From: Xanthomonas sp. Leaf148
GTDB lineage: Bacteria > Pseudomonadota > Gammaproteobacteria > Xanthomonadales > Xanthomonadaceae
Direction: 5' to 3'
Length of the DNA: 64,000 nucleotides
NCBI RefSeq assembly: GCF_001423585.1
Contig: NZ_LMOP01000009.1
Coordinates: 297,496-361,495 of the forward strand
The translations under genes were made by a program, and so were the position numbers. This document shows positions 50,816-60,226 of the stretch, piece after piece (positions within the stretch are counted from its first letter, which is position 1; every line of letters starts with the position of its first letter). Below the pieces are notes generated by a model. The model worked only from the letters and a program-made list of their open reading frames with translations, searched no databases and was not told the origin of the DNA.

Positions 50816-52012
50816 ATGCGCAAGCTGTCGGCAGTGCTGTGGGTGCCCCTGTTGCTGGTTGGTTGCGGCCGTGGCGAAGGTCCAAAGGATGCAGCCGGTG
50901 CTGCCGCTGCCGCACCCGCGGCGAGCGAGGCTACGCGCGCTGCGGATGCGCCGGCAGCAGCGGATGACAGCGCGCCGGAATTTCCGGCCATCCCCACCAT
51001 CGTCATCCCCGAGATCGTCGGCGTGACCCCGGCGCAACGCGCGCTGGAGGCCTCGCTACAGGACATCCTCGACCCGATCGAAGGCGTCAGCGTCGCACCT
51101 GCGCGCTGCGGCGATGGCGGCACCTTGATCAACGATGCCGGCATTACCAGCATGGATGCCAACGGCAACCTGCTGCGCAACGGCGACGGTGGCCTGTTCA
51201 ACCTCAAGGCCGACGGCAGCGGTACCGCCAACTTCGATGGCGGCCTGGTCAACGTCAATGCCGATGGCAGCGGCACCATCAACGCGTCCGGGCAGGGTGG
51301 CGACGACGCCCTCATCGACGTGCAGTCCAACGGCGGCGGCACCTACAACGGCCCGGCCGGCCTGATCAGTTTGAATGGCAAGGGCGCAGGCACCTGGAAC
51401 AGCGACAAGAGCGGCCTGATCGACAATCACGGCGATGGCAGCGGCACCTGGAATGGGCCGCGCGGCCTGGTCACCATCAACGCCGATGGCTCCGGCACCT
51501 GGAACGGGCCGGATGGTCTGGTGCAGAACCGCGGCGACGGCACCGGCACGGTCGGCACCCCGCCGCGCGAAGTGCGCATGCCGCCGCTGCCGAAAGTACC
51601 GCCGGCCGGCCGCTTCCCGCCGCTGCAAAAGTTCGCCCCGCCCGGTGCAGCGTGCGGCTATCTGATCACCTTGAACGACCGCATCCTGTTCGACTTCGAC
51701 AAGTCCGACATCCGCCCCGATGCCGCGCGCGTGCTCGACACGCTGGCCGCCGCGCTCGGCAAGGTGGCAACCCAAGAGATGGAAGTGCGCGGGCACACCG
51801 ATGCCAAGGGCGATGACGCCTACAACCAGGCGCTGTCCGAGCGCCGGGCCAATGCGGTACTGGCCGCGTTGCGTACGCGCGGCGCCGCACAGGGCGCCGG
51901 CGCAAAGGGCTATGGCGAATCGCAACCGGTGGCGCCCAACACCGTCAACGGGCAGGACAATCCGGGGGGGCGTCAGCTCAATCGGCGGGTCGAGATCTTC
52001 TTGCGCTCGTGA
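50816..52012 (+). CDS. OmpA-family lipoprotein with Gly-rich repeats
   Basis: A 398-residue lipoprotein. The lipobox L-V-G-C (Cys near residue 17) is followed by an Ala-rich linker and about eight copies of a 17-residue Gly/Asn repeat with the core D-G-S-G-T or N-G-P-x-G-L (residues about 120-255). A C-terminal OmpA peptidoglycan-binding domain begins near L-N-D-R-I-L-F-D-F-D-K-S-D-I-R-P and includes E-V-R-G-H-T-D-A-K-G. The start M-R-K-L-S is taken at 50816. It probably tethers the outer membrane to peptidoglycan. Confidence 0.87.
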   Translation: MRKLSAVLWVPLLLVGCGRGEGPKDAAGAAAAAPAASEATRAADAPAAADDSAPEFPAIPTIVIPEIVGVTPAQRALEASLQDILDPIEGVSVAPARCGDGGTLINDAGITSMDANGNLLRNGDGGLFNLKADGSGTANFDGGLVNVNADGSGTINASGQGGDDALIDVQSNGGGTYNGPAGLISLNGKGAGTWNSDKSGLIDNHGDGSGTWNGPRGLVTINADGSGTWNGPDGLVQNRGDGTGTVGTPPREVRMPPLPKVPPAGRFPPLQKFAPPGAACGYLITLNDRILFDFDKSDIRPDAARVLDTLAAALGKVATQEMEVRGHTDAKGDDAYNQALSERRANAVLAALRTRGAAQGAGAKGYGESQPVAPNTVNGQDNPGGRQLNRRVEIFLRS

Positions 52013-52581
52013 ATGAGGCTTGCAGCATCAGGTAAGCGGTAGCGGGTGGGCGTGCGCGTTGCATCGGCCGGCATCGGCCACTCGATGCTGGTTTCGCGCA
52101 CTGCCGCGCAGGGTGGTCGTAACGTCATCGTCGTGTCGGCCGCGACGCCGCACGTGACGTGATCGTTTTTGCCCTCACACACGCACCTTCAACCGCATTT
52201 AGTGTGCTGTCTGTAAACACGCGAGGCACCTTGCTGCGAGAGGCATCGCTGACAATTCATGACGCCTCGGCAGCATGCGTTGTCATGTCGCGTTTTGCGA
52301 AGATTCCTGTGCGCCCGCGCCAGTAACCGTATGCGCATGCCGGCAGCGATCCACGCTTCCATACGCCAGCGACTATGCCGACTTGCGCGCTTGCTGCGCG
52401 CATTTGTCATGTCTGTAGCGTACGTCATGGTTTTGAAATATGCCGTCACCACCATGCGCGGCGCCTGCTTGCAGGTGTGGCGCAGGTCCGCTGCCAAAGG
52501 CCACGTCGCTCTCTCACACATCGTGGTGGCGCCGCCGTGGCTTGAGTCCATGGCGCGTTGCTGCACCCATCGGATTTGATC
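52013..52581. other. Upstream region of the TonB receptor gene
   Basis: These 569 bp between the OmpA-like lipoprotein gene and the TonB receptor gene show no supported gene. Several palindromic hexamers occur but no clear operator; the region must carry the receptor promoter. Confidence 0.45.
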
Positions 52582-55356
52582 ATGATCGCTCGTTCTTCGT
52601 TGCTGCGTCCTTCGCGCTTGTCGCAGGCCTTATGCGTGTCGTTGTCGATTTTTTGCGGCCATGCTGCCGCGCAATCCGCACAGGCTGCCGCAACCCCTGC
52701 GCAAGGCGAAATGGCCACGTTGGACAAGGTCACCGTCGCCGCCACCCGTTACAACGCGACCGACATGCAGATGGCCGCGACCAACACCGTCAACGTGTTG
52801 TCGGCCGACGATCTCAAGACCACTGCGGTACACAACGTGGCCGAAGCATTGGGCCTGATGCCGGGCGTCAATGTGATCAACACCGGGCAGTCGTATTTCG
52901 GCGGCATCGATGGCGCGGCGCGTGGCGAAGGCATGTTTTCATCGGTGCGCGGTCTCAATGCCGAATACAACGTCAACCTGATCAATGGCATCAACGTGGC
53001 ACAGGGCATGCCGTATAGCCGTGGTGTGCAATTGAGTCTGTTGCCGCCATCGGGGCTGCAGACCATCGTGTTGAACAAGACGTCCACCGCCGACATGGAT
53101 GGCGATGCGATCGGCGGCACCATCGACTACCGCACGCCCAGCGCCTTCGACTCGTCCGATCGCCAGGGCGGCAGCGTGACCTTGAGCGGACGCATGGAAA
53201 GCCGCGCACGCGACTACGGCGATTCCGGACTGGGAAGCGGCGCAGCCGGCGATTGGCATGCACGTTTTGGCGATGCCGGGCAGTTCGGTGTAGCGGTCAG
53301 CGCGTATTACGACGAGCGTCATTTCGTCAACAGCGAAGTGGCCGGCGCGTCGGCGGCGCGTAACGATGGGTCCTGGGAATTCGCGCGTGCCGATGCCAGC
53401 GGCAATCTGGCTGCAGGGAGCGACCCGCAACAGGTGCTGCAGAGCACAGGCATCAACATCGGGTATTCGCAAGGCGACACCCGCCGCTACGGTGGCAATG
53501 CTGCCTTCGATTGGCGTGTGGACCCCAGCCTGCATCTGTATGCGCGCATGACCTACGCGTTTGCCAAGACCGAGCAGAACACCGGTTACACCCAGTTCGT
53601 GCCGGCCAATGTCAGCTTCACCCAGATCGGCACCAGTGGTGTGTATCAGCCGCAGATCAATCGCGTCGCAGTGCGCTACTGGTACGAAACCAACCCGGAA
53701 GAAGCAGACCTTGCCACCGTCCAGCTGGGTGCGGAAAAACAACTGGGGCATTGGACGTTCGCGCCGAACATTTTCTACGGCACCGGCAACAACGATCGCC
53801 CGGATCACGTGGAAATTTCTGCACGCAACGATCAATACACCTCGACCAACTTCGCCTACGGCGCCAACCGCTTCATCAGTTACGACGGCGACGGCTTCCC
53901 GATCCCGTTGCTGACTCCGGCGATGCAGGTGCAGGCGTCCGATGTGGGCAGCCTGTTCGCGCGCCGCACCGGTCAACTTTCCAAACAGTACAGCGGCCAG
54001 GACAAGGGCGGCGGCAAGTTCGATGTGGGCTACGATTTCGATGACGGCCTGCTCAGCCGCATCGCGTTCGGCGTGAAGTATGTCGACAGCTCGCGCAGCT
54101 TCACCGATCGTAACTGGACCAATGCCAAGTACACCGACGGCACCTTGCTGCGCGACACCGGATTGATCGCGCAGCGTTACGATGCGGTGTATCCGGGGCA
54201 ATACGCACTGCCCACGGTGCGCTTGAGCAACGCCGCGCTCAACGACCTGATCGCACGCACGCTGACGCCGGCCAGCTTCGATAGTTGCGGGCAGTTGGCG
54301 GTCAACAACCTCAACTGCAACACCATGCGCGCCACCGAAGCAGTCAGTGCTGCCTATGCGATGGCGACACTGCGTACCGGCGATTGGGAAATCCTGCCGG
54401 GCGTGCGCTTCGAACATACCGCCATCACCAATACGTTCTGGGCGCAGCCGGCAGCCGTCAACGGGGCCGAGCAGGTCGGCGCATTCGCCAACAACCACAC
54501 GCGTTACAACGTGGTCTTGCCGAGCGTGTTCGTGAACTACCGGCCCGCGGGCGACAGCGCGGTGTATCGCGGCTCGGTGTGGACCAGTTACACCCGTCCA
54601 GCGTTCGTGCAGCTGGGCGGTGGCCGCTCCACGGATATTTCCAGCGACGGCCAGACCATCATCACCGAAGGCAACCCGGATCTGAAACCGATCAAGTCGC
54701 TCAATGTGGATCTGTCCGGCGAATGGCAGAACGAGACCGGCGGTCACGCGATGCTGGCCGGCTATTACAAGCGCCTGACCGACTACATCTACGAGAGCGG
54801 TTCCAATGCGGCCAATGCCGGCGAAAGCGGCACTGCGAGTACGCGCTTCGTGCGTCCGCAAAACGGTGGCGACGGCCGCGTGCTGGGCATGGAAGCTGCC
54901 GTGCGGCAGACCTTCCAGGGCCTGCCCGCACCACTGGATGGCTTCGGCATCGGCGCCAATGTCACCCGACAGAGCACGCGCGTGGATCTGGGCGTAGCAG
55001 GCTTTGCGCACGAACGCATCCAGAACGCCCCGAACCTGCTCGCCAACGCAGAGCTGTTCTACGAAAAGGGACCGTGGTCAATCAATCTGAGCTACCACTA
55101 CTCTGGCGAATACGTGTCGGTGTACGACTATCTCAACCAGGGCGCGCGCTGGGACAACCTGTGGATCAAGCCGATCACCCGCGTGGACCTGCACCTGGGC
55201 TATGCGCCGAGCGAGCATCTGCGCGTGGATCTGTCGGTTGCCAACCTCACCAAACAGCACAGCTATTGGGCGCATGTGGGGCACGACACCACGGCGATTT
55301 CCGACATCGTCGATTCGGGCATGACCAGCTTGGTGACCGCCAAATATGTGTTCTGA
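52582..55356 (+). CDS. TonB-dependent outer membrane receptor
   Basis: A 924-residue receptor. A signal peptide (about 1-30) is followed by the plug domain (about 55-180), with V-T-V-A-A-T-R-Y near residue 57 and L-I-N-G-I-N-V-A-Q-G near 142, and a large barrel. The C-terminus V-T-A-K-Y-V-F fits the OMP terminal-aromatic signal. The M-I-A-R-S start at 52582 is chosen over 52558 because the signal begins there. The ligand is unknown. The adjacent histidine acid phosphatase suggests uptake of phosphorylated organic compounds, e.g. inositol phosphates, but this is inference. Confidence 0.9.
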   Translation: MIARSSLLRPSRLSQALCVSLSIFCGHAAAQSAQAAATPAQGEMATLDKVTVAATRYNATDMQMAATNTVNVLSADDLKTTAVHNVAEALGLMPGVNVINTGQSYFGGIDGAARGEGMFSSVRGLNAEYNVNLINGINVAQGMPYSRGVQLSLLPPSGLQTIVLNKTSTADMDGDAIGGTIDYRTPSAFDSSDRQGGSVTLSGRMESRARDYGDSGLGSGAAGDWHARFGDAGQFGVAVSAYYDERHFVNSEVAGASAARNDGSWEFARADASGNLAAGSDPQQVLQSTGINIGYSQGDTRRYGGNAAFDWRVDPSLHLYARMTYAFAKTEQNTGYTQFVPANVSFTQIGTSGVYQPQINRVAVRYWYETNPEEADLATVQLGAEKQLGHWTFAPNIFYGTGNNDRPDHVEISARNDQYTSTNFAYGANRFISYDGDGFPIPLLTPAMQVQASDVGSLFARRTGQLSKQYSGQDKGGGKFDVGYDFDDGLLSRIAFGVKYVDSSRSFTDRNWTNAKYTDGTLLRDTGLIAQRYDAVYPGQYALPTVRLSNAALNDLIARTLTPASFDSCGQLAVNNLNCNTMRATEAVSAAYAMATLRTGDWEILPGVRFEHTAITNTFWAQPAAVNGAEQVGAFANNHTRYNVVLPSVFVNYRPAGDSAVYRGSVWTSYTRPAFVQLGGGRSTDISSDGQTIITEGNPDLKPIKSLNVDLSGEWQNETGGHAMLAGYYKRLTDYIYESGSNAANAGESGTASTRFVRPQNGGDGRVLGMEAAVRQTFQGLPAPLDGFGIGANVTRQSTRVDLGVAGFAHERIQNAPNLLANAELFYEKGPWSINLSYHYSGEYVSVYDYLNQGARWDNLWIKPITRVDLHLGYAPSEHLRVDLSVANLTKQHSYWAHVGHDTTAISDIVDSGMTSLVTAKYVF

Positions 55357-55522
55357 GTCTGATCGTGCAGGGTGGGGCATCTCAGCGCAGGTGCAGCAGC
55401 ACGACAAGGCCGCTGCGGGATGGGTCGACAGCGCGGGGCAGGGCGCATCGCGCTGCGGGACGTTGGCTGGCGATGGGGAGCCGCTGTGGTCCGCGCGATG
55501 CGGCGCGGGCGGGCGTGACGCG

Positions 55523-56884
55523 ATGGGGATCGCGTCACCTTCGCTACGCGCAGCGCGGGGGCGGCGAGGTGGTGGCGCGCTTGCGATCACCGGTGTCTGC
55601 CTGCTGCTGACGCTTGCAGCGGTGTTGGGTGGCTGTGCATCGCCGACGCGCAGCGCATTGGCAGGTCGTGCGAGTGGTCGATTGCCCGCTGACTCCCGCG
55701 GTGCCGCTGCCGTCGCGGATCGGCAGCCGGGGCAGACCGAGCAGTTGGAACGCGTGGTGGTGGTGTTCCGCCACGGTGTGCGTGCGCCGCTGCAGGGTGA
55801 AGCGGCCGCCGCGCAGTACGCCGACCAACCCTGGCCGCAGTGGTCCACCCCGGCCAGCCTGCTCACCCCGCGCGGGCGCAAGGCAGTGCGATTGAGCGGC
55901 GCGTATCTGCGTCAATGGTTGACGCAGCAGACGCTGCTGCCGCACACGGGATGCCCGGCGCCAGGGAGTGTGTCGGTCTGGGCCAACACCGATCAGCGCA
56001 CCATCGACAGCGGTGCCTTGCTGGCCGACGCATTGGCGCCCGGCTGCGGCATCGTCGCCGGGCACCGCGAGGCGGGCAGTAACGACCCGTTGTTCCGGCC
56101 GATCGAGGCGGGCGCGGTGCCGTTCGATGCGTCTGCTGCAGTGGCATCGATCCAGCAGCAGACCGGCGGCCCTGCCGCAGTGCTACACGGCCATGCGGCC
56201 GAGTTGCAGGCGATGCAGCAGATCCTGGGCTGCACACGCACGCCCTGCGACTTTGCGCGCATGCCGTCCACGCTGGCGCCATCGGCCAATGGGCGTGGAC
56301 TGGCCTTGGGTGGGCCGATCGACCTGACCTCCGGCACCGGCGAGGTGCTGTTGCTGCAGTACGCCGACGGTCTGCCGCTGTCGCAGGTCGGCTGGGGCCG
56401 CGCCACCCCCGAACGCCTGGCGCAGGTCTCGCGCCTGCATGCGCTGCTGTTCGATATCTACGCGCGCCCGCACTACATGGCGCAGCGTTCCGGTGCACCG
56501 CTGGCACGCGAGGTGCTACAACGGTTTGGCGACGCGCAGTCGCCCAGGTTGTCGGTGTTCGTCGGCAGCGACACGCATATCGCCGCGCTGAGCAGTTTGC
56601 TCGGTGTGCACTTCCATCTGCCCGGCTACGGCGCCGACGATCCACCACCAGGCGGTGCGTTGCTGCTCGGCCTGTGGCGGCAACCCGACGGAACGCGCGT
56701 GGTGCGTGCCCGCTACCTGGCGCAATCGCTGGATCAACTGCGCACCCTGGCACCGCTGGACCTGGCACACCCGCCGCTGCAACAGGAACTGGCACTGGAT
56801 GTCTGTGCGCCCGAACAGCGCATGGCGTGCCCATTGCCCGCGTTTGCGCAGGCGCTGGAGCAGCAGCTGAAGCTGGATCCGTAG
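55523..56884 (+). CDS. Histidine acid phosphatase/phytase-like lipoprotein
   Basis: A 453-residue lipoprotein starting at the Met at 55523; the lipobox L-G-G-C lies near residue 38, and an upstream frame to 55346 is not supported by homology. The nucleophile motif R-H-G-V-R-A-P near residue 83 is intact. The usual second motif H-D is V-G-S-D-T-H-I-A here, so the His is replaced by Ser while the acid Asp is kept. W-P-Q-W and I-D-S-G-A-L match the AppA-type family. Activity may be altered. The gene follows the TonB receptor after 166 bp. Confidence 0.8.
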   Translation: MGIASPSLRAARGRRGGGALAITGVCLLLTLAAVLGGCASPTRSALAGRASGRLPADSRGAAAVADRQPGQTEQLERVVVVFRHGVRAPLQGEAAAAQYADQPWPQWSTPASLLTPRGRKAVRLSGAYLRQWLTQQTLLPHTGCPAPGSVSVWANTDQRTIDSGALLADALAPGCGIVAGHREAGSNDPLFRPIEAGAVPFDASAAVASIQQQTGGPAAVLHGHAAELQAMQQILGCTRTPCDFARMPSTLAPSANGRGLALGGPIDLTSGTGEVLLLQYADGLPLSQVGWGRATPERLAQVSRLHALLFDIYARPHYMAQRSGAPLAREVLQRFGDAQSPRLSVFVGSDTHIAALSSLLGVHFHLPGYGADDPPPGGALLLGLWRQPDGTRVVRARYLAQSLDQLRTLAPLDLAHPPLQQELALDVCAPEQRMACPLPAFAQALEQQLKLDP

Positions 56885-56939
56885 GTGCGGTAGTGCGATG
56901 TCAGGTTGAAGCGCGCCTTTCTGCCTGAAGCAACCGAAT

Positions 56940-57590
56940 GGACGTGCCGTGTCGTGCAGCGCGGCTCCGCCCCGTACCCTCACCCCAACCCCTCTCCCGC
57001 AGGGAGAAGGTCTTTGATCCCTTCTCCCCTCGGGAGAAGGTGCCCCGCAGGGGCGGATGAGGGTACGCGCGCAGCCTAATGGACCTTCCGTGCAGCGCAG
57101 CTTGGCACCGCACCCTCACCCCAACCCCTCTCCCGCAGGGAGAGGGGCTTTGATCCCTTCTCCCGGCGGGAGAAGGTGCCCCGCAGGGGCGGATGAGGGT
57201 ACGCGCGCAGCCTCATGGACGCGCCGTGCAGCGCGGCTCCGCCCCGCACCCTCACCCCAACCTCTCTCCCGCAGGGAGAGATGCTTTGATCCCTTCTCCC
57301 GGCGGGAGAAGGTGCCCCGCAGGGGCGGATGAGGGTACGCGCGCTGCCTAATGGACGTGCCGTGCAGCGCGGCTCCGCTCCGCACCCTCACCCCAACCAT
57401 CTCCCGCAGGGAGAGGGGGCTTTGATCCCTTCTCCCCCTCGGGAGAAGGTGCCCCGCAGGGGCGGGTGAGGGTACGCGCGCAGCCTAATGGACCTTCCGT
57501 GCAGCGCGGCTCCGCACCCTCACCCTAACCCCGCTCCCGCAGGGAGAGGGGCTTTGATCCCTGAGAAGGCCCCCGCAGGGACGAATGCTG
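56940..57590. repeat. Tandem array of about 136-bp hairpin units
   Basis: Repeats of a block with ACCCTCACCCCAACC start at about 56976, 57112, 57248, 57384 and 57516 (periods 136, 136, 136, 132). Each carries CTCTCCCGCAGGGAGAG and GGTGCCCCGCAGGGGC hairpins and an ATGAGGGTACGCGCGC join, so each unit folds into two or three stems. The block lies between the phosphatase and the metK terminator. No gene was found here. Confidence 0.85.
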
Positions 57591-57602
57591 ACGCTAGGCC
57601 TT

Positions 57603-57636
57603 AAAACGCAATGGGCCGCGTTAGCGGCCCATTGCG
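57603..57636 (-). terminator. Rho-independent terminator of metK
   Basis: On the minus strand a 13-bp perfect stem (CGCAATGGGCCGC / GCGGCCCATTGCG, loop TAAC) is followed by TTTTAA. It ends the metK transcript about 30 bp after the stop. Confidence 0.88.
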
Positions 57637-57667
57637 ACACACACCCACGCTCCGAAGAGCGCGTGGC

Positions 57668-58879
57668 TTACTTCAGCTTTGCATCGGCGCGCAGGGCGTC
57701 GGCGCGGTCGGTCTTTTCCCACGAGAACGCGGTCGCGCTGTGTTGCGCGCCGGTGGCGTCGGTGTAGGTGAAGTCCTTCGGCTTGCGGCCGAAGTGACCG
57801 TAAGACGCGGTCTGCTGATACATCGGGTGGATCAGGTCGAGCATCTGGATGATGCCGAACGGACGCAGGTCGAAATGCTTGCGGATCAGCTTTTCGATCT
57901 GCTCGTCGGCGATCTTGCCGGTGCCGAACGTGGTGACCGAGATCGAGGTCGGCTCGGCCACGCCGATGGCGTAGGAGACCTGCACTTCGCAACGGTCGGC
58001 CAGGCCGGCGGCCACGACGTTCTTGGCCACATAGCGTGCGGCATAGGCGGCCGAGCGGTCGACCTTGGACGGATCCTTGCCCGAGAACGCGCCGCCACCG
58101 TGACGGGCCCAGCCGCCGTAGGTGTCGACGATGATCTTGCGACCGGTCAGGCCGCAATCGCCCACCGGGCCGCCGATCACGAACTTGCCGGTCGGGTTGA
58201 TGTGGAACTTGGTGCCCTTGTGCAGCCACTTGGCCGGCAGCACCGGCTTGAGGATCTCTTCGCGCACCGCTTCGATCAGGTCTTTCTGCTTGATGCCCGG
58301 GTCGTGCTGGGTCGACAGCACCACCGCGTCGATCGCGGTCGCAACGCCGTCTTCATAGCGCAGGGTGACCTGCGACTTGGCATCCGGACGCAGCCAGGAC
58401 AGCGCCGAGTTCTTCTTCTTGCGGATCTTGGCCTGCTGCTCGACCAGGCGGTGCGCCAGGTGGATCGCGGCCGGCATGTAGCTGTCGGTTTCGTTGGTGG
58501 CATAGCCAAACATCAGGCCCTGGTCGCCGGCACCCTGCTGTTCGGGGTTCTTGCGGTCCACGCCCTGGTTGATGTCCGGCGACTGCTTGCCGATCAGGTT
58601 GAGCACGCCACAGGTCTCGCCGTCGAAGCCGACGTCGGAGCTGTTGTAGCCGATGTCCAGGATCACCTTGCGGGTCAGCGCTTCCAGGTCGATCCAGGCG
58701 CTGGTGGTCACTTCGCCGGCAACGATCGCAACGCCGGTCTTGACCATGGTCTCGCAGGCCACGCGGGCACGCTTGTCCTGGGCCAGGATGGCGTCGAGCA
58801 CGGCATCGGAGATCTGGTCGGCGATCTTGTCCGGATGGCCTTCGGAGACCGATTCGGAGGTGAACAGGTAGCTGGACAT
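57668..58879 (-). CDS. metK: S-adenosylmethionine synthetase MetK
   Basis: Makes SAM from methionine and ATP. The 403-residue protein starts [10 protein letters not shown] and shows the family motifs G-H-P-D-K-I-A-D-Q near residue 16 and [12 protein letters not shown] near residue 122. The C-terminal signature [12 protein letters not shown] is intact. The frame upstream to 58993 is ignored because the conserved start is here. The terminator closes it. No SAM riboswitch was recognised in the leader. Confidence 0.97.
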   Translation of the reverse strand: MSSYLFTSESVSEGHPDKIADQISDAVLDAILAQDKRARVACETMVKTGVAIVAGEVTTSAWIDLEALTRKVILDIGYNSSDVGFDGETCGVLNLIGKQSPDINQGVDRKNPEQQGAGDQGLMFGYATNETDSYMPAAIHLAHRLVEQQAKIRKKKNSALSWLRPDAKSQVTLRYEDGVATAIDAVVLSTQHDPGIKQKDLIEAVREEILKPVLPAKWLHKGTKFHINPTGKFVIGGPVGDCGLTGRKIIVDTYGGWARHGGGAFSGKDPSKVDRSAAYAARYVAKNVVAAGLADRCEVQVSYAIGVAEPTSISVTTFGTGKIADEQIEKLIRKHFDLRPFGIIQMLDLIHPMYQQTASYGHFGRKPKDFTYTDATGAQHSATAFSWEKTDRADALRADAKLK

Positions 58880-59238
58880 CAGGCTTATATCCCTTAATTC
58901 GGATGAAAAGATGGCTGCGGATGATACACGCCCCGTGTGTCCGTTGCATTGTGCGCCTGAACGCGATGCCGTGGGGTTAAGCACAACCGACAAAACGCCC
59001 CGGCAGCGGGCAGTGAGTTGTCTGCATCACGCAAAGGCGGCAATACGCGAGCGAGGCATCATGATCCCCACCGGCCAGTGCCGTCCCTGCGACAGCACGG
59101 CGTGCAATGGGGTCTCGTGTGCCACTGCACGAGCTGCTCGAACATCTGGCCGGCACCGGTGTCGAGCGGTAAACGCTGTGGTCGGCGGTGGGCAGCTACC
59201 CCCGACAGCAACCGCTACAGCCTTGAGCAACCCACCGC
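58880..59238. other. Intergenic region between metK and the OsmC gene
   Basis: These 359 bp include the metK promoter region just above 58879. A stretch with C-x-C-x-x-C coding potential near 59110 is out of frame with anything meaningful and is not called. No RNA or repeat was seen. Confidence 0.4.
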
Positions 59239-59724
59239 TCAGTTCGATTCGGCCAATTGCAGCTGGGGTTCGTGGCTGACCGGGAAATTCATCGAGCGGG
59301 CGATGAAGCATTTTTCATGCGCGGTGTGGTGCAGCGCCCTGGCTTGCGCGAGATCGCTGCCCGGTGCCAGGGTCACCAGCGGGCGCAGCACCACCGAGGT
59401 GAACTGCCCGGCGCCATCGGCTTGCTCCAGCATGGCGCCTTCGGCGTTGTCCTCGTAGGCCTGCACGATGATGCCGGCATCGGCGCACAAACCCAGATAC
59501 CAGAGCTTGTGGCAGGCCGACAGCGAGGCGACCAGCAGGTCTTCGGGGTTCCAGCGTGCCGGGTCGCCGCGGAAGCCCGGATCTGACGAGCCGTCGATCG
59601 CACTGGCCTTGCCCTCGGCCTCGATACGGTGGTCACGGCTGTAGGCGCGATACCCCGAGGTGCCGCTGCCCTGGTTGCCGGTCCAGGTGACCTTCACCCT
59701 GTACTGGTGCTGTTTGTCTGGCAT
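59239..59724 (-). CDS. OsmC family protein
   Basis: A 161-residue OsmC/Ohr-superfamily protein. The two redox Cys are present in S-L-S-A-C-H near residue 76 and H-E-K-C-F near residue 140, and the R-D-H-R-I-E-A-E-G and W-N-P-E-D-L-L-V-A segments match. It probably detoxifies organic peroxides. The M-P-D-K-Q start at 59724 is chosen on homology; the frame runs to 59823. Single gene. Confidence 0.87.
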   Translation of the reverse strand: MPDKQHQYRVKVTWTGNQGSGTSGYRAYSRDHRIEAEGKASAIDGSSDPGFRGDPARWNPEDLLVASLSACHKLWYLGLCADAGIIVQAYEDNAEGAMLEQADGAGQFTSVVLRPLVTLAPGSDLAQARALHHTAHEKCFIARSMNFPVSHEPQLQLAESN

Positions 59725-60226
59725 TGCCGCACTCCTTGTCCGCGGCGCACAGGGTGCGCCCTTCAACCCTGATAGACAGGGTACTCGACCGCCCCGGTCT
59801 CTACCGGGGGCGGAACTTCCCAACGGTGGACCATCCGCGCCAGGTCGTTGTTGCGCAGGCTGCTGTCGCGCTGTCGCTGTCGCTGTCGCTGTCGCGTTGG
59901 CCGTGACGCCGATACATCTCTTTCTCGGTCTGCTCCAGCTAGCAGAGGGTCAATGGCGCGGGGTCGCCATGTAGCAGGTCGAGGGCCTTCCTGCGCATCT
60001 GCCGCGATAGGCCCGTAGCGTTCCCTACGAACGGCTGCCGCTCGTCCAGGCCGCGCTTGCATACGCCTATCCACTGCAGCAGCGCAGCGTGCCTGCTGCT
60101 GCGATGCGATGCTGGTCGCCCCGGCGTGTCTCTTCAAGACACACCTGCGCAGACGCAGGTGTGTGCCGACCGAAAGCGCGTGGGTCGATGCCTATCCGTG
60201 CATGTCGGGCCTGCTAGCATCTGGCG
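59725..60226. other. Intergenic region with hexamer microsatellite and hairpin
   Basis: These 502 bp include four tandem GCTGTC copies at 59870-59893. A perfect 11-bp stem ACACACCTGCG / CGCAGGTGTGT with a 4-nt loop lies at 60139-60164 without a T tract. No gene was found. It separates the divergent OsmC and YdjM-like genes, so promoters for both lie here. Confidence 0.6.

Noticed and set aside
52939-55011. 690-codon minus-strand frame antisense to the TonB receptor gene
   Set aside because: Low-complexity Ala/Arg/Val/Gly composition, no start context, wholly inside a convincing gene.
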